This document shows, one piece after another, positions 22,249-34,342 of a stretch of 64,000 nt of DNA. The notes under the pieces were generated by a model. That model was not told the origin of the DNA. It saw only the letters and a program-made list of their open reading frames with translations, and searched no databases. Source of the stretch: Prinsepia uniflora (taxonomy: Eukaryota; Streptophyta; Magnoliopsida; Rosales; Rosaceae); NCBI GenBank assembly GCA_032719365.1, contig CM064867.1:65346136-65410135 (forward strand), in the 5' to 3' direction. Position 1 is the stretch's first letter, and each line of letters begins with the position of its first letter. Position numbers and translations under genes: made by a program.

Positions 22249-22265
22249 TATTAAGGAGGGAAGAT
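22249..22265 (+). other. Polypurine tract of element A
   Basis: TATTAAGGAGGGAAGAT lies directly before the right LTR and is preceded by hairpin AATTTCG-AGGA-CGAAATT. A second copy of the same hairpin-plus-tract module lies 56 bp upstream (22175-22208). The TTCGAGGACGAAA signature is familiar from the 3' end of Tekay/Del-type gypsy elements. Confidence 0.8.
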
Positions 22266-25200
22266 TGTAACGACCCGTCCCGAATTCCGGGATTAGTTTA
22301 GTGACTAATCTTGATTAGCGAGGTTGAACGGTGGTTAGTAGGGCGGAATCGGACAAAATGTGCAAAATGACCGTTTTGCCCCTAGTCGTGGGCAAAATGT
22401 TGACTTTTTGTTCGGGCGGTCAAATGGACTTTGACCGATGACCGTGACGTAGTTCGGGACGTCACGAGTTCATAGACAGGTGGCACGTTCGATTCCGAGT
22501 AGTTCGGGACGTCACGAGTTCATAGACAGGTGGCACGTTCGATTCCGACATTCGTAGAGAAAGTTATGGTGTTCAGAAGTTGAGGGGTATTTTGGTAATT
22601 TGGCTTTTTAGGGGCCAAATGTTGACTTTTTGATCGGGAGGTCCGATGGGCGAGGGCCAAGGACCGTTACGTAGGTATCGTCGATGCGAATCCAACGACA
22701 GGCGGCATGCCGAAATCGGAGATTCGACGACAACGTTATGGTCAAGGAAACGAACTAACGAACCGAGGCTCGGATTAAAATAATAATATAATAATGAATA
22801 GTGACCGTTGACCCTACACACCTGGATGAGTGACAAGTGTCACTCATCCCTTGAAACCAGAATCCATGTTTTGGGGGAGACCTAATTATGATGTTTTAAT
22901 ATTAATTAATTAATTAATTAATCATTTTAATTTCCATTAATCCCATTTATGTTTTCTTAACCGTGTACAACCAACCCAGCTTCTACCCAACCTAAATTCC
23001 TCTGCCATTGCTGAGCTCGTGAGTGAGAAACTGAGGGATTTGTGAGGTTGAACTGAGTTGGGTAAACACGAGAGATCGACAGAGAAGGGAGACTCAAATT
23101 TCGGATTTTTGAGTTTAGGAGGGAAATTCGAATACTGAGTGTTAGGCCGTGAGGATCGAAATTGAGCTCACATTCAGCTTTCTGGGATCAACACGAATCG
23201 ATCTGCAACAAGAACGAAGGTAATTGGGGTCGAATTGAGGAAGAACAGAAGGATGGAGGTCTCTGAAATTTCGAAGCTGAGTCATGGAATTGGAGGCTTC
23301 GTTGGATGCAATTGAGGTGGGGAAACTACTTCTCATGATCCCACGATGCTTCTGGGTTCATCAATTGAAGGAAAACGGGTGTGATCGACAGACTTCCATG
23401 GTTGCACAGTGACGGCCATCGAGCTTGAGTCGTGACGATTGAACACTGGATTGAAGCAATTGGGTTGGGGGAAATGATTTACGGAGTCCATGGAAGCTTC
23501 TGGTTGAATCAATTTCAGGATATCGATCAAAATGGATGGGGTTCGAAGGATGAACAATGGACGGGTGTTCTAGGTGTTCATCATCGAATCGTGGAATTGT
23601 AGGTAATGTTTTGTGTAATCAACGTTACAGAAACTTAATTTAACTTAAAACTAAACTAATGGAATGATCAATTGAAGGAATTAGGATCGAATTGACAGGA
23701 TTGGAACCGGGTTGTGTCGCGAGTGAATTGGACCCGTTTACCAGACAAACGGGTTGGGCTGGTGACACTGTAGCAGGCGCGTGGGTTTCACGCGCAGCCA
23801 CTCACGGCGGCGCGTGGCGGCGCGTGGGCACGAATCCCGAGGTGAGGTCAACATGACTTCTGTCCTATTTAATGTAACGGACATTTTGGAATTGGTTTCG
23901 TGTCGATCGGGCACCGTCTCGATATTGTTCGGGATGTCCGAAGGTTTTAAATTAAGTTTAAAAATAAGTAAAAATTCGGGAAAATTACGGGACTTTGATA
24001 GGATGTTAATAATGAGGTTAGTAACCCTCTAATGTGATTTGGACAGGATTGGGAGTCCCGGTGATAGTGGTGTGGCCCGGGAGGGCCGGTGGCACGCGTA
24101 TCGAGGCACACGGTTAAAACGGTCTGTGAGTGGACTTTGGTTTTATAAATCCTATGCATGCTTAAATGTGTTATATGGTTTATATACATGATTTCTATGA
24201 TGGTATTTGTGAGTATTGATTTTGGGTATGTTGCACGTATTTCGAGATGTTTTCCGTATTTCACGTGTATCGGGATTAACGGTTTATTTGTGGTTTTGCA
24301 TGCTTGTGGTTAAATAAATATTATGATAAAATGGTTTTTATATTGGAAAGATGAACTCGGGCTTGAGGCCCACTTGTTTTGGAAATTTCGGACTTGGAGT
24401 CCATTTGAGAATCGGGCCGGGGGCCCAGTTGGTTAATGAAATCGGGTCAGGGGCCCAGTTGGTATAAAATCGGGCTGAGACCCATTTGAGTTATGTTATC
24501 GGGCATGGGGCCCAGTTGGATTAAAATGATGATTTCGGGTCAGTGGCCCTATATTTAATAAATGTGGTTTCGGGTCAGGGACCCTAAATGGAAATGTGTT
24601 GTTTTATGGAAAATTCGGGCAGGGCCCATTGTGATGTTGTGAAATGAGTTAATAAAACTATTTTTCCATATACCATCTGTACACATGGATATATGATGGT
24701 CTCCTCCAGATGTCTGGGACACTGGGGAAGTCACGGTGCATTGCCTGTGAAGGGTCACCATACGGAGCAGCCGGACCGTATGATGACTCAGGAGCAGGAT
24801 TGCTATGATTGACGTCAGGGACGTCAGACATCAGGGATGTCAGATATATGGACCCGGAGAGACCCCGGGCAGCACGCGTAGCTTGTGAAACCGTGAGATA
24901 TGACGTCAGGGACGTCTAGCATCAGGGATGCTGGTGATGGTAATGGTAAAATACGAATTAATGAAATGGCTTTCCGGGTGGATTTATGATTGTGTGATTT
25001 TAATGAATTGATGTTCATTTATGGTCGTGGGTGGTGACCCACATGGTCGTATATGTATGGTGGTGGTATTCCACGGTTTTGGGCTGAGTTCCCACACTTG
25101 GTTTTTAGTTAACGGTTTTTGGGCTAAGGCCCTAAGGGCTCGGTTGAGCAAACGTTTTGGTTACTGGTTTTCGTGGCATGCATACGTTTTTATTGGAGGG

Positions 25201-25462
25201 CATAAATGTCTTATAAATGTATTTGGTAAACTTATTGGTTTTTGTCCACTCACAGCTTTTGGTTTTAATGCCCTTCAGGTTGATTACGGATGCGATTGCA
25301 GTAGAGACTGGGACATTGCACACCTCCTCCATCGATCCTTGCGCACTCTGGATGCCCTGTTTGGGCAGTGGCTCTTGGTCATCCTTTGTCTGACACCCCT
25401 TGTTGGACGGGAGCAGGGCACATTCCATGGTAATCCCGGGGGGATTGGGATGGGTCCTGTCA
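22266..25462 (+). repeat. 3' LTR of element A
   Basis: Same content as the 5' LTR. It is longer because of a 50-bp tandem duplication (22449-22498 repeated at 22499-22548). The palindrome is at 22824-22849, GTGAGTGGAC at 24126, GTCCACTCAC at 25244, and the acceptor-like CCTTCAG ends at 25278. Confidence 0.92.
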
Positions 25463-27631
25463 CCTCATGCCCGACTTTATGAACCACTGGGCCCACGACC
25501 CGATTTATAAACCAACTGGGCCCGCAGCCCGATTACGTACTCAAATGAACTCCAAGTCTGAGATTTCCAAAACAAGTGGGCCTCAAGCCCGAATTCATCT
25601 TTCCAATATAAAAACCGTTTTATCATATTATTTATTTAACCACAAGAACGCAAAACCACAAATAAACCGTTAATCCCGATATACGTGAAATACGGAAAAC
25701 ACCTCGAAATACGTGCAACATACCCGAAATCAATGCTCACAAATACCATCATAGAAATCATGTATATAAACCATATAACACATTTAAGCAAGCATAGGAT
25801 TTATAAAACCAAAGTCCACTCACAGACCGTTTTAACGGTATGCCTCGATACGCGTGCCACCGGCCCTCCCGGGCCACACCACTATCACCGGGACTCCCAA
25901 TCCTGTCCAGATCACATTAGAGGGTTACTAACCTCATCATTAACATCCTATCAAAGTCCCGTAACTTTCCCGAATTTTTACTTATTTTTAAACTTAATTT
26001 AAAACCTTCGGACATCCCGAACAATATCGAGACGGTGTCCGATCGACACGAAACCAATCCCAAAATGTCCGTTACATCGAATGGATTAAAAGTCATGTTG
26101 ACCTCACCTCGAGATTCGTGCCCACGCGCCGCTACGCGCCGTCGTGAGTGGCTGCGCGTGAAACCCACGCGCCTGCTACAGTGTCACCAGCCCAACCCGT
26201 TTCTCTGGTAAACGGGTCCAAACTGCCCGAGACACGACCCGGTTCGTGTTCTGTCAATTCGATCCTAATTCCTTCAATTGATCATTCCATTAGTTTCGTT
26301 TTCAGTTAAATTAAGGTTCTGTAATGTTGATTACACAAAACATTACCTACAATTCCACGATTCAACGATGATCCACGAAGAACACCCGGTTACTGTGCAA
26401 TCATGGAACTCCTTCAATTCCAATTGATTTCCTTAAATTGATTCAACCAGAAGCTTCCATGGACTCCGTTAAGCATTTCCCCCAACTCAATTGCTTCAAT
26501 CATGCGCTCAATCGTCACGACTCAAGCTCGAACACCGTCACTGTTCAACCATGGAGTTCTGTCAACCATAGCCGTTTTCTTTCAATTGATGAACCCAGAA
26601 GCATCGTGGGATCATGAGAAGTGGTTTCCCCACCTCAATTTCGTCCATCGAAGCCTCCAACTTCACGACTCAAGGTCGAATTTCCTCCTCTGTCACCAAG
26701 CTCGTTCAGAGTCAAAACGGCACCAATTCCCTTCGTTCTTTCGACGTTTCTGATCGTGGCATTCCCAGAAAGCTGAATGTAACCTCCAATTCGATCCTCA
26801 CGGCCTTAGGATTTGGTTTCGAATTTTCCCTTCCATAATCTAATTTTCGAATTTTCTGTCTCACCACCCACACTCAGTCCCAGTGTTTCCCGAAATGAAT
26901 CCAGTCTCCCTAGCCTCTCAATTCCCTCAATTCTGCCGTGAGAAGGCAGCCAAATCCTCCAGCCCTCACACTCTCTCTGTTTTGAAATCGTCCACGGGTA
27001 AGAAAAACAAAGAAGAAGAAAATGGGGGAAAAAGATGGAGAAGGAATGATAGTGTAGGAATGATTGTGTTTGGAGGGAAACAAGGATCAGAATTCAGGGG
27101 ATGGGTGACACTTGTCACTCATCCGGATGTGCACAGTCATCGGTTACTATTCAATTTTATATTATTATTTTAATCCGAGCCTCGGTTTGTTAGTTCGTTT
27201 CCTTGACCATAACTTCGTCGTCGTAACTCCGATTTCGGCATGCCGCCTGTCGTTGGATTCGTATCGACGATACCTACGTAACGGTCCTTGGCCCTCGCCC
27301 ATCGGACCTCCCGGTCAAAAAGTCAACATTTGACCCCTAGTATGCCAAATTACCAAAATACCCATCAACTTCTGCACACCATAACTTCCTCTACGAATGT
27401 CGGAATCGAACGTGCCACCTGTCTATGAACTCGTGACGTCCCGAACTACGCCACGGTCATCGGTCAAAGTCCGTTTGACCGTCCGATCAAAAAGTCATCA
27501 TTTTGCCCACGACCAGGGGCAAAACGGTCATTTTGCACATTTGTCCCATTTCGCCCTACTAACCACCGTTTAACCTCACTAATCAAGATTAGTTACTAAA
27601 CTGATCCCGGAATTCAGGACGGGTCGTTACA

Positions 27632-30600
27632 ATCTTCCCACCTTAATAAATTTCGTCCTCGAAATTCCAACCGCTCCAAACTCAAACGTACTTCCCTCCT
27701 TAATTAGTTTCGCTCTCGAAACTCGACTATCCTGATTCCACAAACACCCCGTGGAAAGTGGAATCGACCACGCAACACGTGTACACCCGTACACCAACTA
27801 CTTAGACAAAACTTGCCTGCACCCAAACGTACCACTAGTACTCAAAACGCAACGACTACATTCGACCCCGTCGAATGACTGAAACTACTTGTTTCGAATT
27901 TGACACCACTTGTCAAATCAATCCTCTCGTTGACGCAACAACTCGACGGTTCCTTTCCCACTCCCACTAGGAGTCAGCTGACCCCACTCAACCATCTATG
28001 CTGACACATCCTGACAATCTGTCGCCACACAGTTGTTGTCAGTCGAAAACTGACGCTAGACTCACTCGTGGCTACACATGCCCCCAACGTATTTGACTTA
28101 GTAAAAATTTACCGACCTTTCACACGACCTGTGTGTAATTAAACACATCGGAATTACCATGACCCATTGCATAGTAATGTCCGGTCCACAACCAATCCCA
28201 TGGTATCGGAATCAATCCGACTACCAACACGTTCACCGACACACCTCGGGTATATCCCGTATACCGTAACTAGATATCACAAGTCTACACGGTATTGTAC
28301 CTCGAACCATGTATGAAGTACACACATCTACCTAATAACCAGACTACAACCACCTAGGTCATAGCCGAACGCGTTCCAATAATGGAGTACGTTTGCCCAA
28401 TCCAGCATGAGACAAATCGAAACTCCACCCAACATCTATTTCTAATTCCAAATCTGAATCCGCAATTTCGTAAGAAATCCCGGATCCAAGCCCGGACATC
28501 AAATTTTAATTCATATCCAAATTCGAATCCGAAATCATTATTCCGTAAGCTAGCATTTGGAATAATCATTCCGTACCCAAATCCAGAAAATATACTTTCA
28601 AGTTCCAAAATCGAATCCTGAATCGTCACCCAGAATTTCGATTCCAAATCCCGAAATCTCGTTCACATTTACCATGACACACCCAAAACCGAACCTATCG
28701 GTCACCCGTTCGATACCTCCAATTGACTTCATAGGGAAGCCAATCCATCCTCCACACGTCTAAGGTTGACAAAATTCAACTACCTTGAAAACCTACTCAC
28801 CCGAGTAGAATACCATACGGGCCCCACTTCGAAAAGAAGTTCAACCCCGTCATTTACGACTCACGTACCAAGGTAAGAGTGATATACTCTCCCCCAATCT
28901 GAATCATCAAGATCACGACCTAGATAGACACTGTGTCCCTGACAATAACGTCAAAATCCTAGATCGCCACAACGATCGACAACCGACTCCCACAACTAGA
29001 CAGATCAGTAAACGACGAGACACGTCGAGACTGCGGATTCTCACGGATTACCTTGTATCAATCCTTGTCATTCCACCTAGGAAAACCCAAGGATGATCCA
29101 ACACTATGACTCCAAAACTCATTCTATATGGATGCAACAAAGCTCACTGTACTAACCACGTCACGTGACACCACATCGTCTGCCAGGGCAGAAAGCAAGA
29201 AGTCAACCCCAATGACTTCGGAATACCAATCACCAAGAACGAACACCACTCTCGTTCCCCAATCACAACGCTTCTCGAATCTAAGGTTCCAACCATGTTG
29301 GAAACAGACATGTTTCCAACAAGACGTTAAGTCTAACCGCTAGACTTCCTACCTCCCCAACTCACTTGGAGAACCCCGTGTCCACAATCAATCCGTTATT
29401 GTCCCGTTGGCACATCCCGACCTTTACAGGTTCAACACTCGGTTTCCCAAGTTCTCAATTATACCTTTTTAATCCACTCCTTACTGGTTATCTCACCACC
29501 ATTGGGACTTATCCCAACACAGCACAATCTTAACTGGATCCCATCCAGTCCATCACTCAACCACTACCGAATCTCAAAGACCGAACATATGTTCATCATG
29601 ACGGAGTCACACCCCAACTTGTGGCTCATCGTCAACACCATCACCGACACTAGCACCAGCGCTAGTACCAGCACCAACATACTATCAACAACACTAGTAT
29701 CAGCACACAGGCATCCATACTAGCATCAGCACAAAAGTACCAACCCGCAAACATCCATACTGCACACCGTGTGCAAATACGACAACCCTGGATCTCCGTT
29801 CATACCGAACGACGATTCCGTACCTCACGACTATGGGTACCACCACTCTGACAATCCACATCAGGAAAATGATCGTTCCCTGAACGTTCCCTGATCCCCA
29901 AGTATTATAACCACACCAATTACCCTCGATAGCTAGTCATCTCCATATGACTTCCGACTAACTGTCATTGCTATCGAGATCCGCATCCACACCTCACACT
30001 AATACCCAATCCAACACGGGATTCCATAATTTATCTCAGAATCGTATCCGTAAATCGAATCCCATAGTTCTGACGAGACTCACCAGAGCCATCCACATGG
30101 TCATCCACGACCTCAGCCACTCGCCGCAGCACAAGTTATCATCCACTAGTCACAATTAAGGTTTACCTTTTTAATACTAGGGTTCCACAATCACACCCTA
30201 TGGTTCACCCTAACCCAACCCCTTTCCGTAATATAATATCCACAACCTGACCGACCCCGCAGTCCTGACATCGAATAGACGTCAAATCCAATCCTACCAT
30301 CAACTCAATGTGGGTTCCACCACTAAGGTCACCGGCCAACTCCGATGAACCAACATCTCTCACACCAACAACCACCACTAGGGTTCACATTTTAGACCAT
30401 TACTCAAATGAGGTTCCCCGAACCTAGCTGCACCTAGCAGCACAACAATCCAATATCACATGACCGAACCGACGGTCCCACAATACCAGTTCACCAGAAT
30501 CAACCCCACTTGTGTCGAATCACCTTATTGCACGGCGTATCGGGACAATCACACTCCATCCACTATCCAAACCCAAAAACTATCTATCAGGTTGATAACG

Positions 30601-30672
30601 AATTGCAGCCCAAAGAGACATCACACCCTCGATCTGTGCACACAAAAGAGCAACCGTGCTCTGATACCAAGT
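27632..30672 (-). other. Internal non-coding domain of element B
   Basis: Collinear on the minus strand with the interior of A. For example, 29502-29723 corresponds to 20034-20255. Differences are an extra 200 bp or so at 28865-29110 and loss of the segment matching A 20300-20480. No gag, protease or reverse transcriptase motif seen. Many of A's short hairpins are retained, including those at 29537-29551 and 27861-27879. Confidence 0.8.
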
Positions 30673-33600
30673 TGACAGGACCCATCCCAATCCCCCGGGA
30701 TTACCGTGGAATGTGCCCTGCTCCCGTCCAACAAGGGGTGTCGGACAAGGGATAACCAAGAGCCACTGCCCAAAAGGGGCATCCAGAGTGCGCAAGGATC
30801 GATGGAGGAGGTGTGCAATGTCCCAGTCTCTGCTGCAATCGCATCCGTGATCAACCTGAAGGGCATTAAAACCAAAAGCTGTGAGTGGAAAAAAAACCAG
30901 TAAGTTCATCAAATACATTTATAAGACATTTATGCCCTCCAATAAAAACGTATGCATCCCACGAAAACCAGTAACCAAAACGTTTGCTCAACCGAGCCAT
31001 TAGGGCCTTAGCCCAAAAACCGTTAACCAAAAACCAAGTGTGGGAACTCAGCCCAAAACTGTGAAATACCATAACTATACATAAACAACCATGTGGGTCA
31101 CCACCCACGACCATAAATGAACATCAATTCATTAAAATCACACAATCATAAATCCACCCGGAAAGCCATTTCATTAATTCGTATTTTACCATTACCATCA
31201 CCAGCATCCCTGATGCTAGACGTCCCTGGCGTCATATCTCACGGTTTCATAAGCTACGCGTGCTGCCCAGGGTCTCTCCGGGTCCATATTTCTGACATCC
31301 TTGATGTCTGACGTCCCAGACGTCAATCATAGCAATCCTGCTCCTGAGTCATCATACGGTCCGGCTGCTCCGTATGGTGACCCTTCACAGGCAATGCACC
31401 GTGACTTCCCCAGTGTCCCAGACATCTGGAGGAGACCATCATATATCCTTGTATCAAGATGGTATATGGAAAACAGTTTTTTTTATATTATTATTAATTC
31501 ATTTCACAACATCACAATGGGCCCTGCCCGAATTTTCCATAAAACAACACATTTCCATTTAGGGTCCCTGACCCGAAATCACATTTATTAAATATAGGGT
31601 CCCTGACCCGAAGTCACAATTTTAATCCAACTGGGCCTCATGCCCGACTTTATGAACCACTGGGCCCACGACCCGATTTATAAACCAACTGGGCCCGCAG
31701 CCCGATTACGTACTCAAATGGACTCCAAGTCCGAGATTTCCAAAACAAGTGGGCCTCAAGCCCGAATTCATCTTTCCAATATAAAAACCGTTTTATCATA
31801 TTATTTATTTAACCACTAGCACGCAAAACCACAAATAAACCGTTAATCCCGATATACGTGAAATACGGAAAATACCTCGAAATACGTGCAACATACCCGA
31901 AATCAATGCTCACAAATACCATCATAGAAATCATGTATATAAACCATATAACACATTTAAGCATGCATAGGATTTATAAAACCAAAGTCCACTCACAGAC
32001 CGTTTTAACGGTATGCCTCGATACGCGTGCCACCGGCCCTCCCGGGCCACACCACTATCACCGGGACTCCCAATCCTGTCCAAATCACATTAGAGGGTTA
32101 CTAACCTCATCATTAACATCCTATCAAAGTCCCGTAATTTTCCCGAATTTTTACTTATTTTTAAACTTAATTTAAAACCTTCGGACATCCCGAACAATAT
32201 CGAGACGGTGTCCGATCGACACGAAACCAATCCCAAAATGTCCATTACATCGAATGGATTAAAAGTCATGTTGACCTCACCTCGAGATTCGTGCCCACGC
32301 GCCGCTACGCGCTGCCGTGAGTGGCTGCGCGTGAAACCCACGCGCCTGCTACAGTGTCACCAGCCCAACCCGTTTCTCTGGTAAACGGGTCCAAACTGCC
32401 CGCGACACGACCCGGTTCGTGTTCTGTCAATTCGATCCTAATTCCTTCAATTGATCATTCCATTAGTTTCGTTTTCAATTAAATTAAGGTTCTGTAATGT
32501 TGATTACACAAAACATTACCTACAATTCCACGATTCAACGATGATCCACGAAGAACACCCGGTTACTGTGCAATCATGGAACTCCTTCAATTCCAATTGA
32601 TTTCCTTAAATTGATTCAACCAGAAGCTTTCATGGACTCCGTTAAGCATTTCCCCCCAACTCAATTGCTTCAATCCTGTGCTCAATCGTCACGACTCAAG
32701 CTCGAACACCGTCACTGTTCAACCATGGAGTTCTGTCAACCATAGCCGTTTTCTTTCAATTGATGAACCCAGAAGCATCGTGGGATCATGAGAAGTGGTT
32801 TCCCCACCTCAATTTCGTCCATCGAAGCCTCCAACTTCACGACTCAAGGTCGAATTTCCTCCTCTGTCACCAAGCTCGTTCAGAGTCAAAACGGCACCAA
32901 TTCCCTTCGTTCTTTCGACGTTTCTGATCGTGGCATTCCCAGAAAGCTGAATGTAACCTCCAATTCGATCCTCACGGCCTTAGGATTTGATTTCGAATTT
33001 TCCCTCCCATAATCTAATTTTCGAATTTTCTGTCTCACCACCCACACTCAGTCCCAGTGTTTCCCGAAATGAATCCAGTCTCCCTAGCCTCTCAATTCCC
33101 TCAATTCTGCCGTGAGAAGGCAGCCAAATCCTCCAGCCCTCACACTCTCTCTGTTTTGAAATCGTCCACGGGTAAGAAAAACAAAGAAGAAGAAAATGGG
33201 GGAAAAAGATGGAGAAGGAATGATGGTGTAGGAATGATTGTGTTTGGAGGGAAACAAGGATCAGAATTCAGGGGATGGGTGACACTTGTCACTCATCCGG
33301 ATGTGCACAGTCATTGGTTACTATTCAATATTATATTATTATTTTAATCCGAGCCTCGGTTCGTTAGTTCGTTTCCTTGACCATAACTTCGTCGTCGTAA
33401 CTCCGATTTCGGCATGCCGCCTGTCGTTGGATTCGTATCGACGATACCTACGTAACGGTCCTTGGCCCTCGCCCATCGGACCTCCCGGTCAAAAAGTCAA
33501 CATTTGGCCCCTAGTATGCCAAATTACCAAAATACCCATCAACTTCCGCACATCATAACTTTCTCTACGAATGTCGGAATCGAACGTGCCACCTGTCTAT

Positions 33601-33805
33601 GAACTCGTGACGTCCCGAACTACGTCACGGTCATCGGTCAAAGTCCGTTTGACCGTCCGATCAAAAAGTCATCATTTTGCCCACGACCAGGGGCAAAACG
33701 ATCATTTTGCACATTTGTCCCATTTCGCCCTACTAACCACCGTTCAACTTCACTAATCAAGATTAGTTACTAAACTGATTCCGGAATTCGGGACGGGTCG
33801 TTACA
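30673..33805 (-). repeat. 5' LTR of element B
   Basis: On the plus strand it runs from TGACAGGACCCATCCCAATC to CGGGACGGGTCGTTACA. It matches the split LTR of the same element along its whole length with scattered substitutions. Relative to A it carries a distinct block (about 32690-33270) in the region before the conserved palindrome. Confidence 0.88.
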
Positions 33806-34342
33806 TCAACTCGCTTAACTTTGGAGTTCCCAAGGAATCCAAAGTCATTGAGCTCCCAAAAGGTCTTATGTTAGATAGACACATGCCCACACATATAAGA
33901 CACTTCACCTTTCCCTCCCCGAGAATTGTTCACCGATCTTGTCTTTCCAAGTTCACGGGTCTTGCACACCGTTCTTGCTTCTTAAGCTCATGAGTCTTGC
34001 TCACCATTCTTGATTCCAAGACCGAGTCTTACAATCCACCCCCTTGGGGCCCAGCATCCTCACTGACACACTTCCAGTCGGGGTTCGGCTCTGATACCAA
34101 ATTGTCACGACCCGGCCCATCTAGCACAATATTGTCCACTTTGGACCCAGCCATCCTGGTTTTGTTTTCAGGAGCACACGTGCAACTTCCCAGTAGGTCA
34201 CCCATCCTGAGATTACACCAACCACAATTTGCTTAACTTTGGAGTTCCTAAGGAATCCAAAGCCATTGAGTTCCCGCAAACAAAACCGTGAGGGCTGGGC
34301 CCAAAACGGATAATATTGTACTAGATGGGTCGAGTCGTGGAA

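Larger units (their letters stand above)
19077..22265 (+). other. Internal non-coding domain of element A, rich in short hairpins
   Basis: No open frame above about 126 codons and no retroviral motif. The notable content is a dense series of short perfect inverted repeats with loops of 1-8 bases. Examples: 19403-19420, 19646-19659, 19871-19885, 19980-19996, 20209-20223, 20359-20376, 20599-20617, 20643-20659, 20690-20708, 20727-20747, 20754-20767, 21611-21625, 21632-21648, 22021-22039, 22079-22095, 22104-22119, 22175-22192 and 22231-22248. Stems are 6-8 bp and each has its own sequence. Confidence 0.8.
15928..25462 (+). mobile_element. LARD-like non-autonomous LTR retrotransposon (A)
   Basis: Plus-strand element of 9.5 kb inserted into the LTR of B, with identical 5-bp TSD CCTCA at 15923-15927 and 25463-25467. 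The LTRs are 15928-19076 (3149 bp) and 22266-25462 (3197 bp), both TG...CA. The interior is 19077-22265. The LTRs are nearly identical by eye apart from a 50-bp duplication in the right copy, so insertion is recent and later than B. No coding capacity recognised. It is the same family as B but a different subfamily. Confidence 0.92.
14963..33805 (-). mobile_element. LARD-like non-autonomous LTR retrotransposon (B)
   Basis: Minus-strand element with identical 5-bp TSD TCAAC at 14958-14962 and 33806-33810. Its 3' LTR is 14963-15927 plus 25468-27631, interrupted by element A. The internal domain is 27632-30672 and the 5' LTR 30673-33805 (about 3.13 kb). The inverted primer-binding site TGCTCTGATACCA is at 30657-30669, and the inverted polypurine tract is next to 27632. 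Open frames are short and not shared with any gag-pol. The long LTRs and conserved non-coding interior match the large retrotransposon derivative (LARD) type known from Triticeae. It depends on an autonomous partner for mobility. Confidence 0.88.
14837..34342 (-). mobile_element. TRIM-like miniature LTR element (C), split by the B/A nest
   Basis: The host pieces are 14837-14962 and 33811-34342, about 660 bp together. Both LTRs open on the plus strand with TGTCACGACC then CATCTAGCACAATATTGTCC. Between them is about 230 bp of internal sequence ending in the inverted primer-binding site GGCTCTGATACCA (34089-34101), complementary to TGGTATCAGAGCC, so the element lies on the minus strand. The flanks CGCTA (14832-14836) and CACTA (34343-34347) resemble a 5-bp TSD with one change. 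The right LTR (34104-34342) ends in an inverted copy of its own start, making it palindromic. Confidence 0.6.
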
